A DNA stretch of 64,000 nt from Psychrobacter alimentarius (GTDB lineage: Bacteria > Pseudomonadota > Gammaproteobacteria > Pseudomonadales > Moraxellaceae), in assembly GCF_001606025.1 (NCBI RefSeq), contig NZ_CP014945.1, positions 2,170,001-2,234,000 on the forward strand. The letters run 5' to 3'. The stretch's first letter is position 1, and each line of letters starts with the position of its first letter. Under the pieces are notes generated by a model. The model was given only the letters and a program-made list of their open reading frames with translations. It was not told the origin of the DNA and made no database searches. Positions 35,922-44,129 of this stretch are shown here, one piece after another. The position numbers and the translations under genes are program-made.

Positions 35922-37940
35922 ATGAAGTTAAGTAAAGCTCGAATTCAAAACTATCGCAGTATTATTGATACTGGTGAATTTGAAATTGAAGACCTAAAAA
36001 CTATAATGGTTGGCCCAAATGAAGCAGGGAAAACAGTTGTACTAAGAGCCTTACAACAGTTAAATAAACCTGATGAAGTAGCTGGATTTGATATATTAAG
36101 AGATTATCCACGCTCAAAGTACAATGATATTAGTTCTGGAAGAGTATTAGCTGAAGATACCATTGTAGTAACAGGTTGGTTCAAACTAGACGAAGCTGAT
36201 AAAGCTCTTATTCCAAAGCCATTCCATGATTGTATATATAAAGTAGAGAGAGCTATTGATAATCAAAGTTATCACTCTATAGAAAATGGGCCGTCAGCCA
36301 TATATTTTTCAGACATTAGAGGCGACTTATTAAGGTTAGCATCACATCTAGATAAGCAATATTTTGTTGAAGACCCAGATGAACAAATGCAGAAGCCAAG
36401 TAATATTTTAAATGCAATCGTTAACGAATGGGTAGATTCTACTGAGATATCAGGAGATAGGTCCCGTTCTTTGGTTACCTTTTTAGATAATTATTATGCT
36501 CTTGTTGAAGAAGACAATATTAAAGAAGAAAAGAGACATGAAGAATTAAGAGCCAAAGCAAAGATTGGTGAATCGTCCGATCTAGTCCTCGACACTCTTG
36601 ACACAAGAATGCCAGTTTTTATTCTTTTCAATAATTACTCAAAAGTAAAACCATTAATTAACCTAGATCATTTATATAAAAGGTCAGAAAGTGGTTTGTT
36701 AGATGATGAATATTATGATTATGGGAACTTATGTCTTTTAAAGTTTCTAGGATTCGATGTAAAAGAACTATCTGACTTTGGTAATACTCCAGCCCCAAAT
36801 GCTAATAATCCAAAAGCATTGAAGGACTACCAAGACAAACTAGATAAGAGGAGTTATTTGTTAAATGCGGCAAGTATTCACCTCACGAGAGAAATTCGAA
36901 AAATATGGATACCAAACCCTAACAGACCAGAAGCCGATAAACTAAGAGTAACAGCTGATGGTCAGTACTTGAAAGTTGTTGTAGAAGACGATATGGGTGT
37001 CGATATTGAGTTAGATCAACGATCAGAGGGTTTTCAATGGCTTGTGTCGTTTTTTATAATTTTCTTTGCAGAAGCTGCGGATAAACATAAAAATGCTATT
37101 CTGCTTCTAGATGAACCAGGCATGAGCCTTCATGCTTTGAAGCAACGAGATTTTAGAACAACAATATCAAGATTAGCGGAACAAAACCAAACTATCTATA
37201 CCACTCACTCTCCATTTCTAGTAGGGCCTGATGAACTAAATATTGTCAAAGTTGTGGAAATGAAAGATCGTAGTGATGGTACTAAAGTACATAATACAAT
37301 TAATTCAAGCGATCCAGCGGCTCTTCTCCCTCTCCAAGAAGCATTAGGATACGATTTAGCTCAGAGCTTATTTACGCAAAAGAAGAATCTAATTCTAGAG
37401 GGTCTAACAGATTACTGGTATATAGAGGCAGCGTCAGCACTTTTACGTGTAAACAAGATAGTTGACTTGAACGATAAGATCTCTCTAGTTTTCGCAAATA
37501 CAGCTGGAAAAGTAGTTTATTACGCTACCATATTACATGCTCAAAATTTGAAAATTGCAGCTCTACTTGATTCTGATAGTGCTGGAGATCAAGCAGCTAC
37601 TCAAGATAGCTTGGTATATACACTAGGTAATAAAAACATCCTTCGAACTAAAGACTACTGTCAAAACGTTACTTCTCCAGAGATAGAAGACTTGTTGAGA
37701 GATACACTTATCAAGATTGTAGAAACAGAATATTCAATTGATTGTAAGCCGATAGCAGACTCGCAGCCAAAAAGAAATATTGTAAGCATATTTCAATCAC
37801 AAGTTTCTAGTTTTTCAAAATACGACTTAGCCAAACATTTTATTAAATGGACTAGGAGTAATGACGCTTCAAATCTTACAGAAGACGAGATAAGTAATTG
37901 GACTATGCTCATTGAAAATATTAACAAAGTACTAAAGTGA
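35922..37940 (+). CDS. OLD family ATP-dependent endonuclease (ATPase plus TOPRIM)
   Basis: 672 aa with GAGG seven bases before ATG. The N-terminal ABC/SMC-like ATPase starts KLSKARIQNYRSI and has Walker A GPNEAGKT at about residues 31-38. After an inserted coiled region come a signature-like RSEGFQWLVSFFIIFF and Walker B LLLDEPGMSLHALKQRDF with the H-loop TTHSPFLV. The C-terminal TOPRIM domain begins with the catalytic glutamate in LILEGLTDYWYI (about residue 490) and has the DSDSAGD acidic cluster near residue 545. This is an OLD-type nuclease like those in P2 old, Gabija GajA and PARIS. No UvrD-like helicase, reverse transcriptase or second effector gene is next to it, so it looks like a stand-alone (class 1-type) OLD protein. 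Phage defence is a reasonable inference. Confidence 0.88.
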   Translation: MKLSKARIQNYRSIIDTGEFEIEDLKTIMVGPNEAGKTVVLRALQQLNKPDEVAGFDILRDYPRSKYNDISSGRVLAEDTIVVTGWFKLDEADKALIPKPFHDCIYKVERAIDNQSYHSIENGPSAIYFSDIRGDLLRLASHLDKQYFVEDPDEQMQKPSNILNAIVNEWVDSTEISGDRSRSLVTFLDNYYALVEEDNIKEEKRHEELRAKAKIGESSDLVLDTLDTRMPVFILFNNYSKVKPLINLDHLYKRSESGLLDDEYYDYGNLCLLKFLGFDVKELSDFGNTPAPNANNPKALKDYQDKLDKRSYLLNAASIHLTREIRKIWIPNPNRPEADKLRVTADGQYLKVVVEDDMGVDIELDQRSEGFQWLVSFFIIFFAEAADKHKNAILLLDEPGMSLHALKQRDFRTTISRLAEQNQTIYTTHSPFLVGPDELNIVKVVEMKDRSDGTKVHNTINSSDPAALLPLQEALGYDLAQSLFTQKKNLILEGLTDYWYIEAASALLRVNKIVDLNDKISLVFANTAGKVVYYATILHAQNLKIAALLDSDSAGDQAATQDSLVYTLGNKNILRTKDYCQNVTSPEIEDLLRDTLIKIVETEYSIDCKPIADSQPKRNIVSIFQSQVSSFSKYDLAKHFIKWTRSNDASNLTEDEISNWTMLIENINKVLK

Positions 37941-37969
37941 GCTAATCATTTAGGTATGTACGAATAGGG

Positions 37970-38003
37970 TGCATTAAAAAAACAAAATCTTTTTTAATGC
38001 GCC
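37970..38003 (+). terminator. hairpin after the OLD nuclease gene
   Basis: GCATTAAAAAA / TTTTTTAATGC arms with an 8-base loop, about 30 bp past the stop, flanked by G and C runs that could extend the stem. Confidence 0.65.
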
Positions 38004-38048
38004 CACCCATTTCATCAACTTATACCTCAACGGAACCACTTCAACCCA

Positions 38049-38155
38049 TTATCATTAGTATATACCCAAAACATAAAACCTTTAAATGATAATCTATCTA
38101 TCATTAGACTTTTTTATATTATTAAATGATAGTAATATCTTGTTATTATCAATGA
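38049..38155. promoter_or_regulatory. res-like cluster of dyads upstream of the resolvase
   Basis: Several copies of AATGATA and its complement TATCATT occur as inverted pairs, for example AATGATA-7 bases-TATCATT at about 38084-38105 and a wider pair around 38133-38150. Serine resolvases bind clusters of dyads like this immediately upstream of their own gene; the assignment is by pattern and position only. Confidence 0.45.
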
Positions 38156-38191
38156 GCACTAATTATTAAGTCTAAATAATAGAGGTGGGTT

Positions 38192-38782
38192 ATGACTGTT
38201 CGTATTTATGTGAGAGCCAGCACTAAGGATCAAGACGCTACCAGAGCATTGGCTGATTTGGTGGCTTTCAGTACAAGTTATGATGATAACCATGTTGAGT
38301 ACGTCGAGCATTTCAGTGGTACAAAGCTCGATAGACCATTATTAGCCAAGCTGCTAAAGGACGCTGAGCAAGGCGATATTCTACTGGTTGAAAGCGTGGA
38401 TAGATTAAGCCGATTATCTCAAGATGATTTTGCAATTCTAAAGCAGCGCATCAAAGACAAGGGCTTACGATTAGTGGTGGCTGATCTGCCAACGACGCAT
38501 ACAGTCAGTGAGGGTATGACCGGGGATATTCTCAGGGTGATCAACGATATGTTGATCGACTTATTAGCCACAATGGCAAAGCTTGATAACGACAAACGTA
38601 GAGAGCGTATTAAGCAGGGATTGGCGAACAGTGGTTATAAGCCCACTGGTAAGAAGCCTAATACAACGAAACACAATCGTATTAAAGAATTAGCCAGTCA
38701 AAACAATATGACAAAAGAGGAGATTGCTAAGGCGGTTGGTGTTGGGGTGGCTACGGTTTATCGGGTGTTAAAGCAGGGCTAA
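38192..38782 (+). CDS. serine recombinase (resolvase/invertase family)
   Basis: 196 aa, typical for a small resolvase. The N-terminal YVRASTKDQDA holds the catalytic serine in the Y-x-R-x-S-T-x2-Q motif. Further motifs are LLVESVDRLSRLSQDDF (the conserved D-R-L-x-R), the long E-helix around DMLIDLLATMAKLDNDKRRERIKQGL, and a C-terminal helix-turn-helix of the Hin type (TKEEIAKAVGVGVATVYRVLKQG). AGAGG precedes the ATG. It probably acts on the dyads just upstream. No transposase is attached. A decayed relative lies at 41.0-41.6 kb on the other strand, so the two bracket the Fic gene. Confidence 0.92.
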   Translation: MTVRIYVRASTKDQDATRALADLVAFSTSYDDNHVEYVEHFSGTKLDRPLLAKLLKDAEQGDILLVESVDRLSRLSQDDFAILKQRIKDKGLRLVVADLPTTHTVSEGMTGDILRVINDMLIDLLATMAKLDNDKRRERIKQGLANSGYKPTGKKPNTTKHNRIKELASQNNMTKEEIAKAVGVGVATVYRVLKQG

Positions 38783-39091
38783 TAGCTGAGGTATTTTATT
38801 TTATTTTTGTTCATAAACAGCTGATATATAAGGCTTTACACGCGAGGCAAGAAGGCTTTATTTGCAGAAATAGGTACTCTATTACTACGTAGCTGTGTTA
38901 AGAACGGTGTATTTTCATCATTCAATTTCGTTCAATTATGCCCACTTAAAACGCCCTTCGATCTTTATCTAAAGACATCACAGCGTCATATAAAAATCGA
39001 TTTAATGCAATGAGGCTTCATTATAATCATTATATTGCATTCATAATCGCTTTTCTGCAAAATAGCTTATCTATAATCGCTTGAGCCCCTC
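38783..39091. other. 309-bp gap between the resolvase and fic genes
   Basis: No gene or strong structure is seen. The region is AT-rich and probably holds the fic promoter; I could not single out a convincing -35/-10 pair. Confidence 0.4.
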
Positions 39092-40675
39092 ATGATGAAT
39101 ACCCCTACTTCAGACCCTATTGGCGCAGCATGGCTTATCCGTTATGCCAGCATCGAGCTGGTGTCCCCTTTATATGTCATCAGTAGTATCGGTGGGCGCA
39201 GACAAACCTATAAAGACGGTGACGTCATTCATAACGCTTATCAGGAAACCGCGCGTCCACTGGACACTATCATTGCGCACTTACAGTTTCACATGCGTCA
39301 TGAAGTACTGAATTTAGAGTTACTGGTTCGTCTATTTGAGCAGGTAGGTGCTGATGACGTACAAGCATGGGTAAACGCTGAGCCGACAGGCAGCTATGCC
39401 CGTAGAATGGCTTTCTTGTATGAGTGGCTCATGGGTCAGCAGTTAGCAGTACCGAGTAATTTAGGCGGTAACTATGTGGACGCTTTAGATGCTAAGAAGC
39501 AGGTTACTTCAAGCCCTGCGCATGTCATAAAGAATGCTCGTTGGCGTATCAATGACAATCTTGCAGGAACCCGTCATTTCTGTCCTCAATTGGTGAAAAC
39601 AGAGTTGTTTACGCAAGCCGCTGCACTCGATATTGCCACAATGGTTGACAAGCTGAACGATGAATTTGGGCAAGACTTACTGATGCGTGCCTCCGTATGG
39701 ATGACATTACGAGAGAGTAAAGCCAGTTTTACTATAGAAGGTGAAGGGAAAGAGTTAAAACGTATTGAACGTTTCGCCGATGTGATGGCACGGCGTACCG
39801 GCAAGGGCGATATTCCGCTTGATCCTGAGTCGCTAGCAGAGTTGCAACAAGAGATACTTGGTAGCAAAACGGTCATCCAGCAGTATGGCGTCCGTCAATC
39901 TCCAGTTTTTGTGTCGCATACTCAGGTCAATGGCTTTAAAGAGATTGTGCACTATATTGCGCCACCTGCTGATGACATTGCTGAAAAGCTCAAAGGGTTA
40001 CAGGCATTTATGGAAAAGACCGAGGGACAATCGGCACTGATACGTAGTGCGGTTGCTTCCTTTGCTTTTGTGTATATTCATCCGCTAGCGGATGGCAATG
40101 GCCGAGTACATCGCTTCCTAATTAACGATGTACTCAGACGCGACCAGATCATTCATGAGCCGATTATCTTACCTATATCGCAAGCCATCGCTGAGCATCC
40201 CTCAGACCGTCATGCCTATGATAAAATTTTAGACCGTGTATCCGTGCCACTTATGGAGCAAATCCGTGATCATTACAGCTTTGATAAACAAGCGATTACT
40301 TACCCTGATGGTATTCGCTCAAACTTAAATTTTGGAAATACTCACCTAATTCAACCTGCATGGCGCTTTATGGATCTAACGCCTCACGTTCAGTACTTAT
40401 CAGGACTCATTGCTCATGTTATTGAAAAAGAGATGCATAACGAGTCACAGTACCTAAGAAAGCATGACCATGCACGACTGGCGATAAAAGAGATTGTTGA
40501 GATGCCCAACAGCTATGCCGATAGAATTATTCGTAGCATGCTACAAAATAAGGGTGTTAAAAGTAATAAGCTATTGAAGGATTATCCGTTTTTGGCAAAT
40601 GATGAGGTTTGGGACGATATTTTCTCTGTGGTTGTAGAAACCTTTAAAGATGAAGCAGATGGTTTGAATAGTTAG
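39092..40675 (+). CDS. class II Fic domain protein
   Basis: 527 aa; ATG 39092 or 39095. Fic proteins transfer AMP (or related groups) from nucleotides to target hydroxyls. An N-terminal domain of about 200 residues resembling DUF4172 is followed by the inhibitory helix SFTIEGEGKEL, which matches S/T-x3-E-G, so the enzyme is self-inhibited (class II). The core motif is HPLADGNGRVHRF at about residue 330, with leucine where phenylalanine is usual; catalytic histidine, Asp and GNGR are intact. A C-terminal winged-helix-like segment follows (RLAIKEIVEMPNSYADRIIRSML). No antitoxin is required or adjacent. Base use is closer to the core genome than its AT-rich neighbours. Target unknown. Confidence 0.88.
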   Translation: MMNTPTSDPIGAAWLIRYASIELVSPLYVISSIGGRRQTYKDGDVIHNAYQETARPLDTIIAHLQFHMRHEVLNLELLVRLFEQVGADDVQAWVNAEPTGSYARRMAFLYEWLMGQQLAVPSNLGGNYVDALDAKKQVTSSPAHVIKNARWRINDNLAGTRHFCPQLVKTELFTQAAALDIATMVDKLNDEFGQDLLMRASVWMTLRESKASFTIEGEGKELKRIERFADVMARRTGKGDIPLDPESLAELQQEILGSKTVIQQYGVRQSPVFVSHTQVNGFKEIVHYIAPPADDIAEKLKGLQAFMEKTEGQSALIRSAVASFAFVYIHPLADGNGRVHRFLINDVLRRDQIIHEPIILPISQAIAEHPSDRHAYDKILDRVSVPLMEQIRDHYSFDKQAITYPDGIRSNLNFGNTHLIQPAWRFMDLTPHVQYLSGLIAHVIEKEMHNESQYLRKHDHARLAIKEIVEMPNSYADRIIRSMLQNKGVKSNKLLKDYPFLANDEVWDDIFSVVVETFKDEADGLNS

Positions 40676-40898
40676 AACAAACCCTGCTATACGCAAGAAA
40701 ATCTGCCTTGATAATCAAGCTTAAGCTAGTATCAGTATCATCGTTGCGATAATGATTCGTTTATAAAAGATTCGGCTAAAATACTGTAACTTGAAACGTA
40801 ATCAATATTTTTCTTACTTAAACAGAATATATTAGAGGAACTTTGATAACAGACAATTTTTATTTGACAAGGTTATTACAGATCCTCAAAATAATTTT

Positions 40899-41002
40899 GA
40901 GTATTTGAGTATTTGAGTATTTGAGTATTTGAGTATTTGAGTATTTGAGTATTTGAGTATTTGAGTATTTGAGTATTTGAGTATTTGAGTATTTGAGTAT
41001 TT
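40899..41002. repeat. 13 perfect tandem copies of an 8-bp unit
   Basis: GAGTATTT is repeated exactly 13 times (104 bp) without a single variant. It lies 224 bp past the fic stop and ends six bases before the last codon region of the decayed resolvase. The unit length is not a multiple of three and no gene runs through it. Such perfect arrays are usually of variable copy number through slippage. Confidence 0.97.
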
Positions 41003-41008
41003 ATTTAG

Positions 41009-41605
41009 CTATACAGCTATCAAATGACGCGAGCACTTAGCTGTAGCTTGTATTTCAGAATAACTACGCCCAGATTTCAGAAGGCTAGCGATAATCTTAC
41101 GCTTCTCGGTATCTTTCCTACGTCCTGAATATTTACTTTCTACCTTAGTACGAGAAATACCTTACATCTGACGGTTACGTCGATCTTCATAGTCCTTTCT
41201 AGCAATAGCAGCGAGCATATAAAGCATCATCGAATTGATGGCCTGTAATACGCTGCTCATAAATACAATGCTGCTATCAGATTGAGGCGTTATATAAGAG
41301 GTCGGTAGCTCTTCTGATACTACCGCCAGCTTCTTTTCTAATAGCATTCTTTTGAGAGTATCCCAATCAGCTTGGTTTAAACGTGCTAAGCGGTCAATCT
41401 GCTCAACCAAATTATATCGCCTTCATGGGCATCATTTATCAGTTACATTAACTGTGGACGTATTAAAGTTGCGTCTGACTCGTTTTCAACATAGAAGGCG
41501 GCAATTTTGTGACCATGATCAGCAGCAAGCTATATGAGCTCACTTTTGGCACGCTTGGCATCTTGATCTTTGATTGGCGCTCTATGCTCTGATAAACATA
41601 AACAC
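41009..41605 (-). pseudogene. decayed serine resolvase
   Basis: Reading leftwards from about 41605, one can follow a whole resolvase across broken frames: KDQDAKRAKSELI, then a stop, LAADHGHKIAAFYVENES, LIRPQLM, another stop, LINDAHEGDI, a frameshift, VEQIDRLARLNQADWDTLKRMLLEKKLAVVSEELPT, IARKDYEDRRNRQM, a stop, then GISRTKVESKYSGRRKD and a C-terminal HTH to a stop at 41009-41011. At least three internal stops and two frameshifts are present, so no active recombinase is made. It is a distant relative of the intact resolvase at 38.2 kb and in the opposite direction. Confidence 0.85.
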
Positions 41606-41974
41606 CTAAAATAGTCTGTTATAAGTAGTTCCATTATTGCAGTCTATTATAAGTAGACTATTAATTGATTAAGAGACCTGTTTTGATAGTGCCCCTGGGG
41701 TATACCCTACGATAACAGGAAAGCCATCGCGGATGACAAAACCTGTTTAGCTTTTAAACAAAACGGGTTTGTCGATAGTATGTAAGATAAGTTCGAAAAG
41801 TAACTGGAGTGTGAGACTATTCATACTGGGTCTGAATTAAAGTTTTATTGTGATTAATTTCTGCTCAATGTTATTCATTTGTCGCCACGATGAGTGATGG
41901 CGGCTTGTGATTTAGTTAGGAAAAATAATCTTGAGTAATAAGATACGTTTGTGGCATTTATAGCAGAGCTTGTT
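41606..41974. other. 369-bp gap with dyad repeats, right end of the island
   Basis: AGTCTGTTATAAGTAG (about 41613-41628) and AGTCTATTATAAGTAG (41641-41656) are near-identical direct repeats. The second continues into a dyad AGTCTA / TAGACT (41641-41659). They lie just upstream of the decayed resolvase start and could be its old res site. An imperfect stem AAACCTGTTT / AAACGGGTTT follows at about 41740-41772. No gene is seen. Confidence 0.4.
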
Positions 41975-42319
41975 CTAGGCTTCTTTACTTACATTTTCCT
42001 GCAAGTTCTTTTTTAGTAAATGATCGAATATAAATGGGCCAAAAGGTAAGAGTGAGCCGAGTACGCCCGCAGGTATTGCCCAAAGAGGCATTTTCATTTT
42101 GATAGCTGAATAGGTAATAAACAACATACCGTGTGCCATACCGATGTATTTCACACCTTCTGGAATGTCCATCATATATTTTAGTGGCATGGCGATGAAG
42201 AGCAATAATAAGAAAGAGGTGCCTTCTAGATAGCCTATAAGGGTAAGACTTTTTAACGCTGTCTCTTGTTTTTTTCTAAGGCTGTGAATTTTTTCAATAG
42301 TTGGCTGAGTCTGTGACAC
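41975..42319 (-). CDS. DUF3817 domain membrane protein
   Basis: 114 aa with three hydrophobic segments: LIGYLEGTSFLLLLFIAMPLKYM, YIGMAHGMLFITYSAIKM and PLWAIPAGVLGSLLPFGPFIFDHLL. The E-G-x-S and H-G motifs in the first two helices and the F-GPF-x-F-D pattern in the third are characteristic of DUF3817 (YdzA/integral membrane protein of unknown role). It is transcribed alone, between the decayed island end and lspA. Confidence 0.88.
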   Translation of the reverse strand: MSQTQPTIEKIHSLRKKQETALKSLTLIGYLEGTSFLLLLFIAMPLKYMMDIPEGVKYIGMAHGMLFITYSAIKMKMPLWAIPAGVLGSLLPFGPFIFDHLLKKNLQENVSKEA

Positions 42320-42564
42320 TGTATTTTCCTTTTGTTATTATCAATAAAGAATTTATGGATTATTCAATGTCTCTATAATAATGGCTCTACGCAGAGCTTT
42401 TAAGTATTGAGTTTTAAGACCTAAAATGAGTGAGTACCTATACCAGTCATACATTACCTTCCAGTTCACATTTTATAAACATACTCAAGTATAAAAAGTA
42501 TTTTTCCGTATAGAGTGAATACGACGCTAGTTCATTTTGTTTGTGATAATCGGTATCAATGTGC

Positions 42565-43272
42565 TTATTTATTACGCTTACTTTCTAAAAATATCATGTC
42601 AATTATAATCAATGCGACACCGACACAGACACCTATATCTGCAACATTGAAAATAGGATAATTCCAGACATCAGCATAATGCACATGGATAAAGTCAACC
42701 ACTTTACCAATTCTTAAACGATCGATTAAGTTGCCAATCGCACCACCAAGCATTAAGGCCAACCCCATAGATAATAGCTTGGCTGCACGTGGCGCTTTGA
42801 TTAAATAAACCGTTAAAAAGATAGCCATTACAAAAGCTAAGCCTGAGAAAAACCATTTCTGCCAACCGCCAGCGTTGGCTAAAAAGCTAAATGCTGCCCC
42901 ATAGTTATAAGCGAGTGTCCAGTTGAGAAATGGTTCAATGACCGGTACGGGGTCATTGAACGCTAATGTGGTTTGGGCCAACCACTTAGTCCATTGATCA
43001 AGTATTAATACCATTATCGCCAACAAATACCAGATAAAAGCGCGACTGCCATTGGCAACCATTTTTGGCATTTTGTCCAACTTATCTTTAGGTGTTATTG
43101 AGTTGCCTGAAGTCACGTACATAGCTTTAGGCGTATGATTTATGGTTTTAGAGTCAATCGATTGATGAGTACTACTCACAGCTATAGGTACCTTCTTGTC
43201 AGCAATATTAGTACTAGCCGATTCAACGCTATTCAATTTAGTACTATCTAATCTGTCGGTAGATTCAGTCAT
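42565..43272 (-). CDS. lspA: lipoprotein signal peptidase LspA, with long N-terminal extension
   Basis: 235 aa against about 160-170 for most LspA. LspA cleaves signal peptides of prolipoproteins in the inner membrane. The peptidase core starts near residue 78 (IWYLLAIMVLILDQWTKW) and includes the catalytic aspartates in GNLIDRLRIGKVVDFI and FNVADIGVCVG. The extra 75 residues are polar and T/S/N-rich. The long start is supported by AAGGAAA seven bases before ATG 43272, although an internal ATG (MVANGSRAF) could give a normal-length protein. lnt, acting later in the same pathway, lies 11 kb away. Confidence 0.93.
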   Translation of the reverse strand: MTESTDRLDSTKLNSVESASTNIADKKVPIAVSSTHQSIDSKTINHTPKAMYVTSGNSITPKDKLDKMPKMVANGSRAFIWYLLAIMVLILDQWTKWLAQTTLAFNDPVPVIEPFLNWTLAYNYGAAFSFLANAGGWQKWFFSGLAFVMAIFLTVYLIKAPRAAKLLSMGLALMLGGAIGNLIDRLRIGKVVDFIHVHYADVWNYPIFNVADIGVCVGVALIIIDMIFLESKRNK

Positions 43273-43411
43273 AGTTGTTTCCTTTATCTATATTTATACA
43301 ATGAACAATGTTAAACGTATATGTTTTTGGTATACGATTATTAATCGCGCCACTTTCATAAACGGCTCCACTTACCGCTCTGGTATTATGAAACTTACGG
43401 TAATAATTTTT

Positions 43412-44119
43412 GGGGCTGTCCTAGATAAGTAAAATTATTTAGGATAGCACTATGAGAAAGAGTAAACTAAGTTGGTATAAACAAAGCAGACTAATCGAGT
43501 TATTTGTTGCCGGTTCTACCGCGAGAACAGCAGCAAGCCTAATTGGTATTAATAAAACGACAGCCAGTTATTACTTTCATAGGCTAAGACTGCTTATTTA
43601 CGAGAATAGTCAAGACCCTGGTCTATTTGAAGGCGAAATCGAAGTAGACGAATCATACTTTGGTGGAACTCGTAAAGGCAAGCGAGGGCGAGGTGCTGGT
43701 AGCAAAGTGCCCGTGTTTGGTCTATTAAAGCGTAATGGCAAGGTCTACGCTTGTATTATACCCAATGCTAAAGCAGATACTTTGATCCCCATCATAAGAG
43801 AAAAAGTGAAGCCTGATAGCATTGTTTATACTGACTCATTTAAAAGCTATAACGCATTAGATGTCAGTGAGTTTACTCATTATCGTATCAACCACTCCAA
43901 AACCTTTGTTAATGACAAGAATCACATTAATGGTATAGAGAACTTTTGGAACCAAGCTAAACGGCATCTACGTAAGTTTAACGGAGTTCCAAAAGAACAT
44001 TTTCACCTCTATTTAAAGGAATGTGAGTGGCGTTTTAATCACAGTGACCCAAAGTCGCAATTACTACAATTAAAACAATGGGTTAAACAGGGTTTGAACT
44101 AGTTATCTAGGACAGCCCC
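43412..44119 (+). mobile_element. IS1595-family insertion sequence, intact, with 8-bp target duplication
   Basis: 708 bp bounded by perfect 17-base inverted repeats beginning GGGGCTGTCCTAGATAA (43412-43428 and 44103-44119). The flanking eight bases TAATTTTT are identical on both sides (43404-43411 and 44120-44127), the target duplication expected for this family. It contains one transposase gene. The insertion lies 10 bp past the stop of the first ccmI copy and harms no gene. The intact ends and perfect duplication suggest recent insertion. Confidence 0.95.
43452..44102 (+). CDS. IS1595 family transposase
   Basis: 216 aa. The N-terminal helix-turn-helix (FVAGSTARTAASLIGINKTTASYYFHRL) is followed by the DDE/N catalytic domain: EVDESYFGG, VYTDSFKSYNAL and NHINGIENFWNQAKRHLRKFNGV. 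This is the short IS1016-like subgroup of IS1595. It begins 40 bp inside the left inverted repeat and its stop touches the right one. The frame is intact, so it may be active. Confidence 0.95.
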   Translation: MRKSKLSWYKQSRLIELFVAGSTARTAASLIGINKTTASYYFHRLRLLIYENSQDPGLFEGEIEVDESYFGGTRKGKRGRGAGSKVPVFGLLKRNGKVYACIIPNAKADTLIPIIREKVKPDSIVYTDSFKSYNALDVSEFTHYRINHSKTFVNDKNHINGIENFWNQAKRHLRKFNGVPKEHFHLYLKECEWRFNHSDPKSQLLQLKQWVKQGLN

Positions 44120-44129
44120 TAATTTTTTA

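Noticed and set aside
35922..37940. Gabija or PARIS system
   Set aside because: Only the OLD-type nuclease is present; neither a UvrD-like helicase nor a DUF4435 partner follows.
34620..40675. VbhA-like gene and the Fic gene as one toxin-antitoxin pair
   Set aside because: They are 4.2 kb apart with unrelated genes between, and the Fic protein carries its own inhibitory SFTIEG helix.
40899..41002. Tandem array as a possible CRISPR
   Set aside because: The 8-bp units are directly adjacent with no spacers and no cas genes are nearby; it is a simple tandem repeat.
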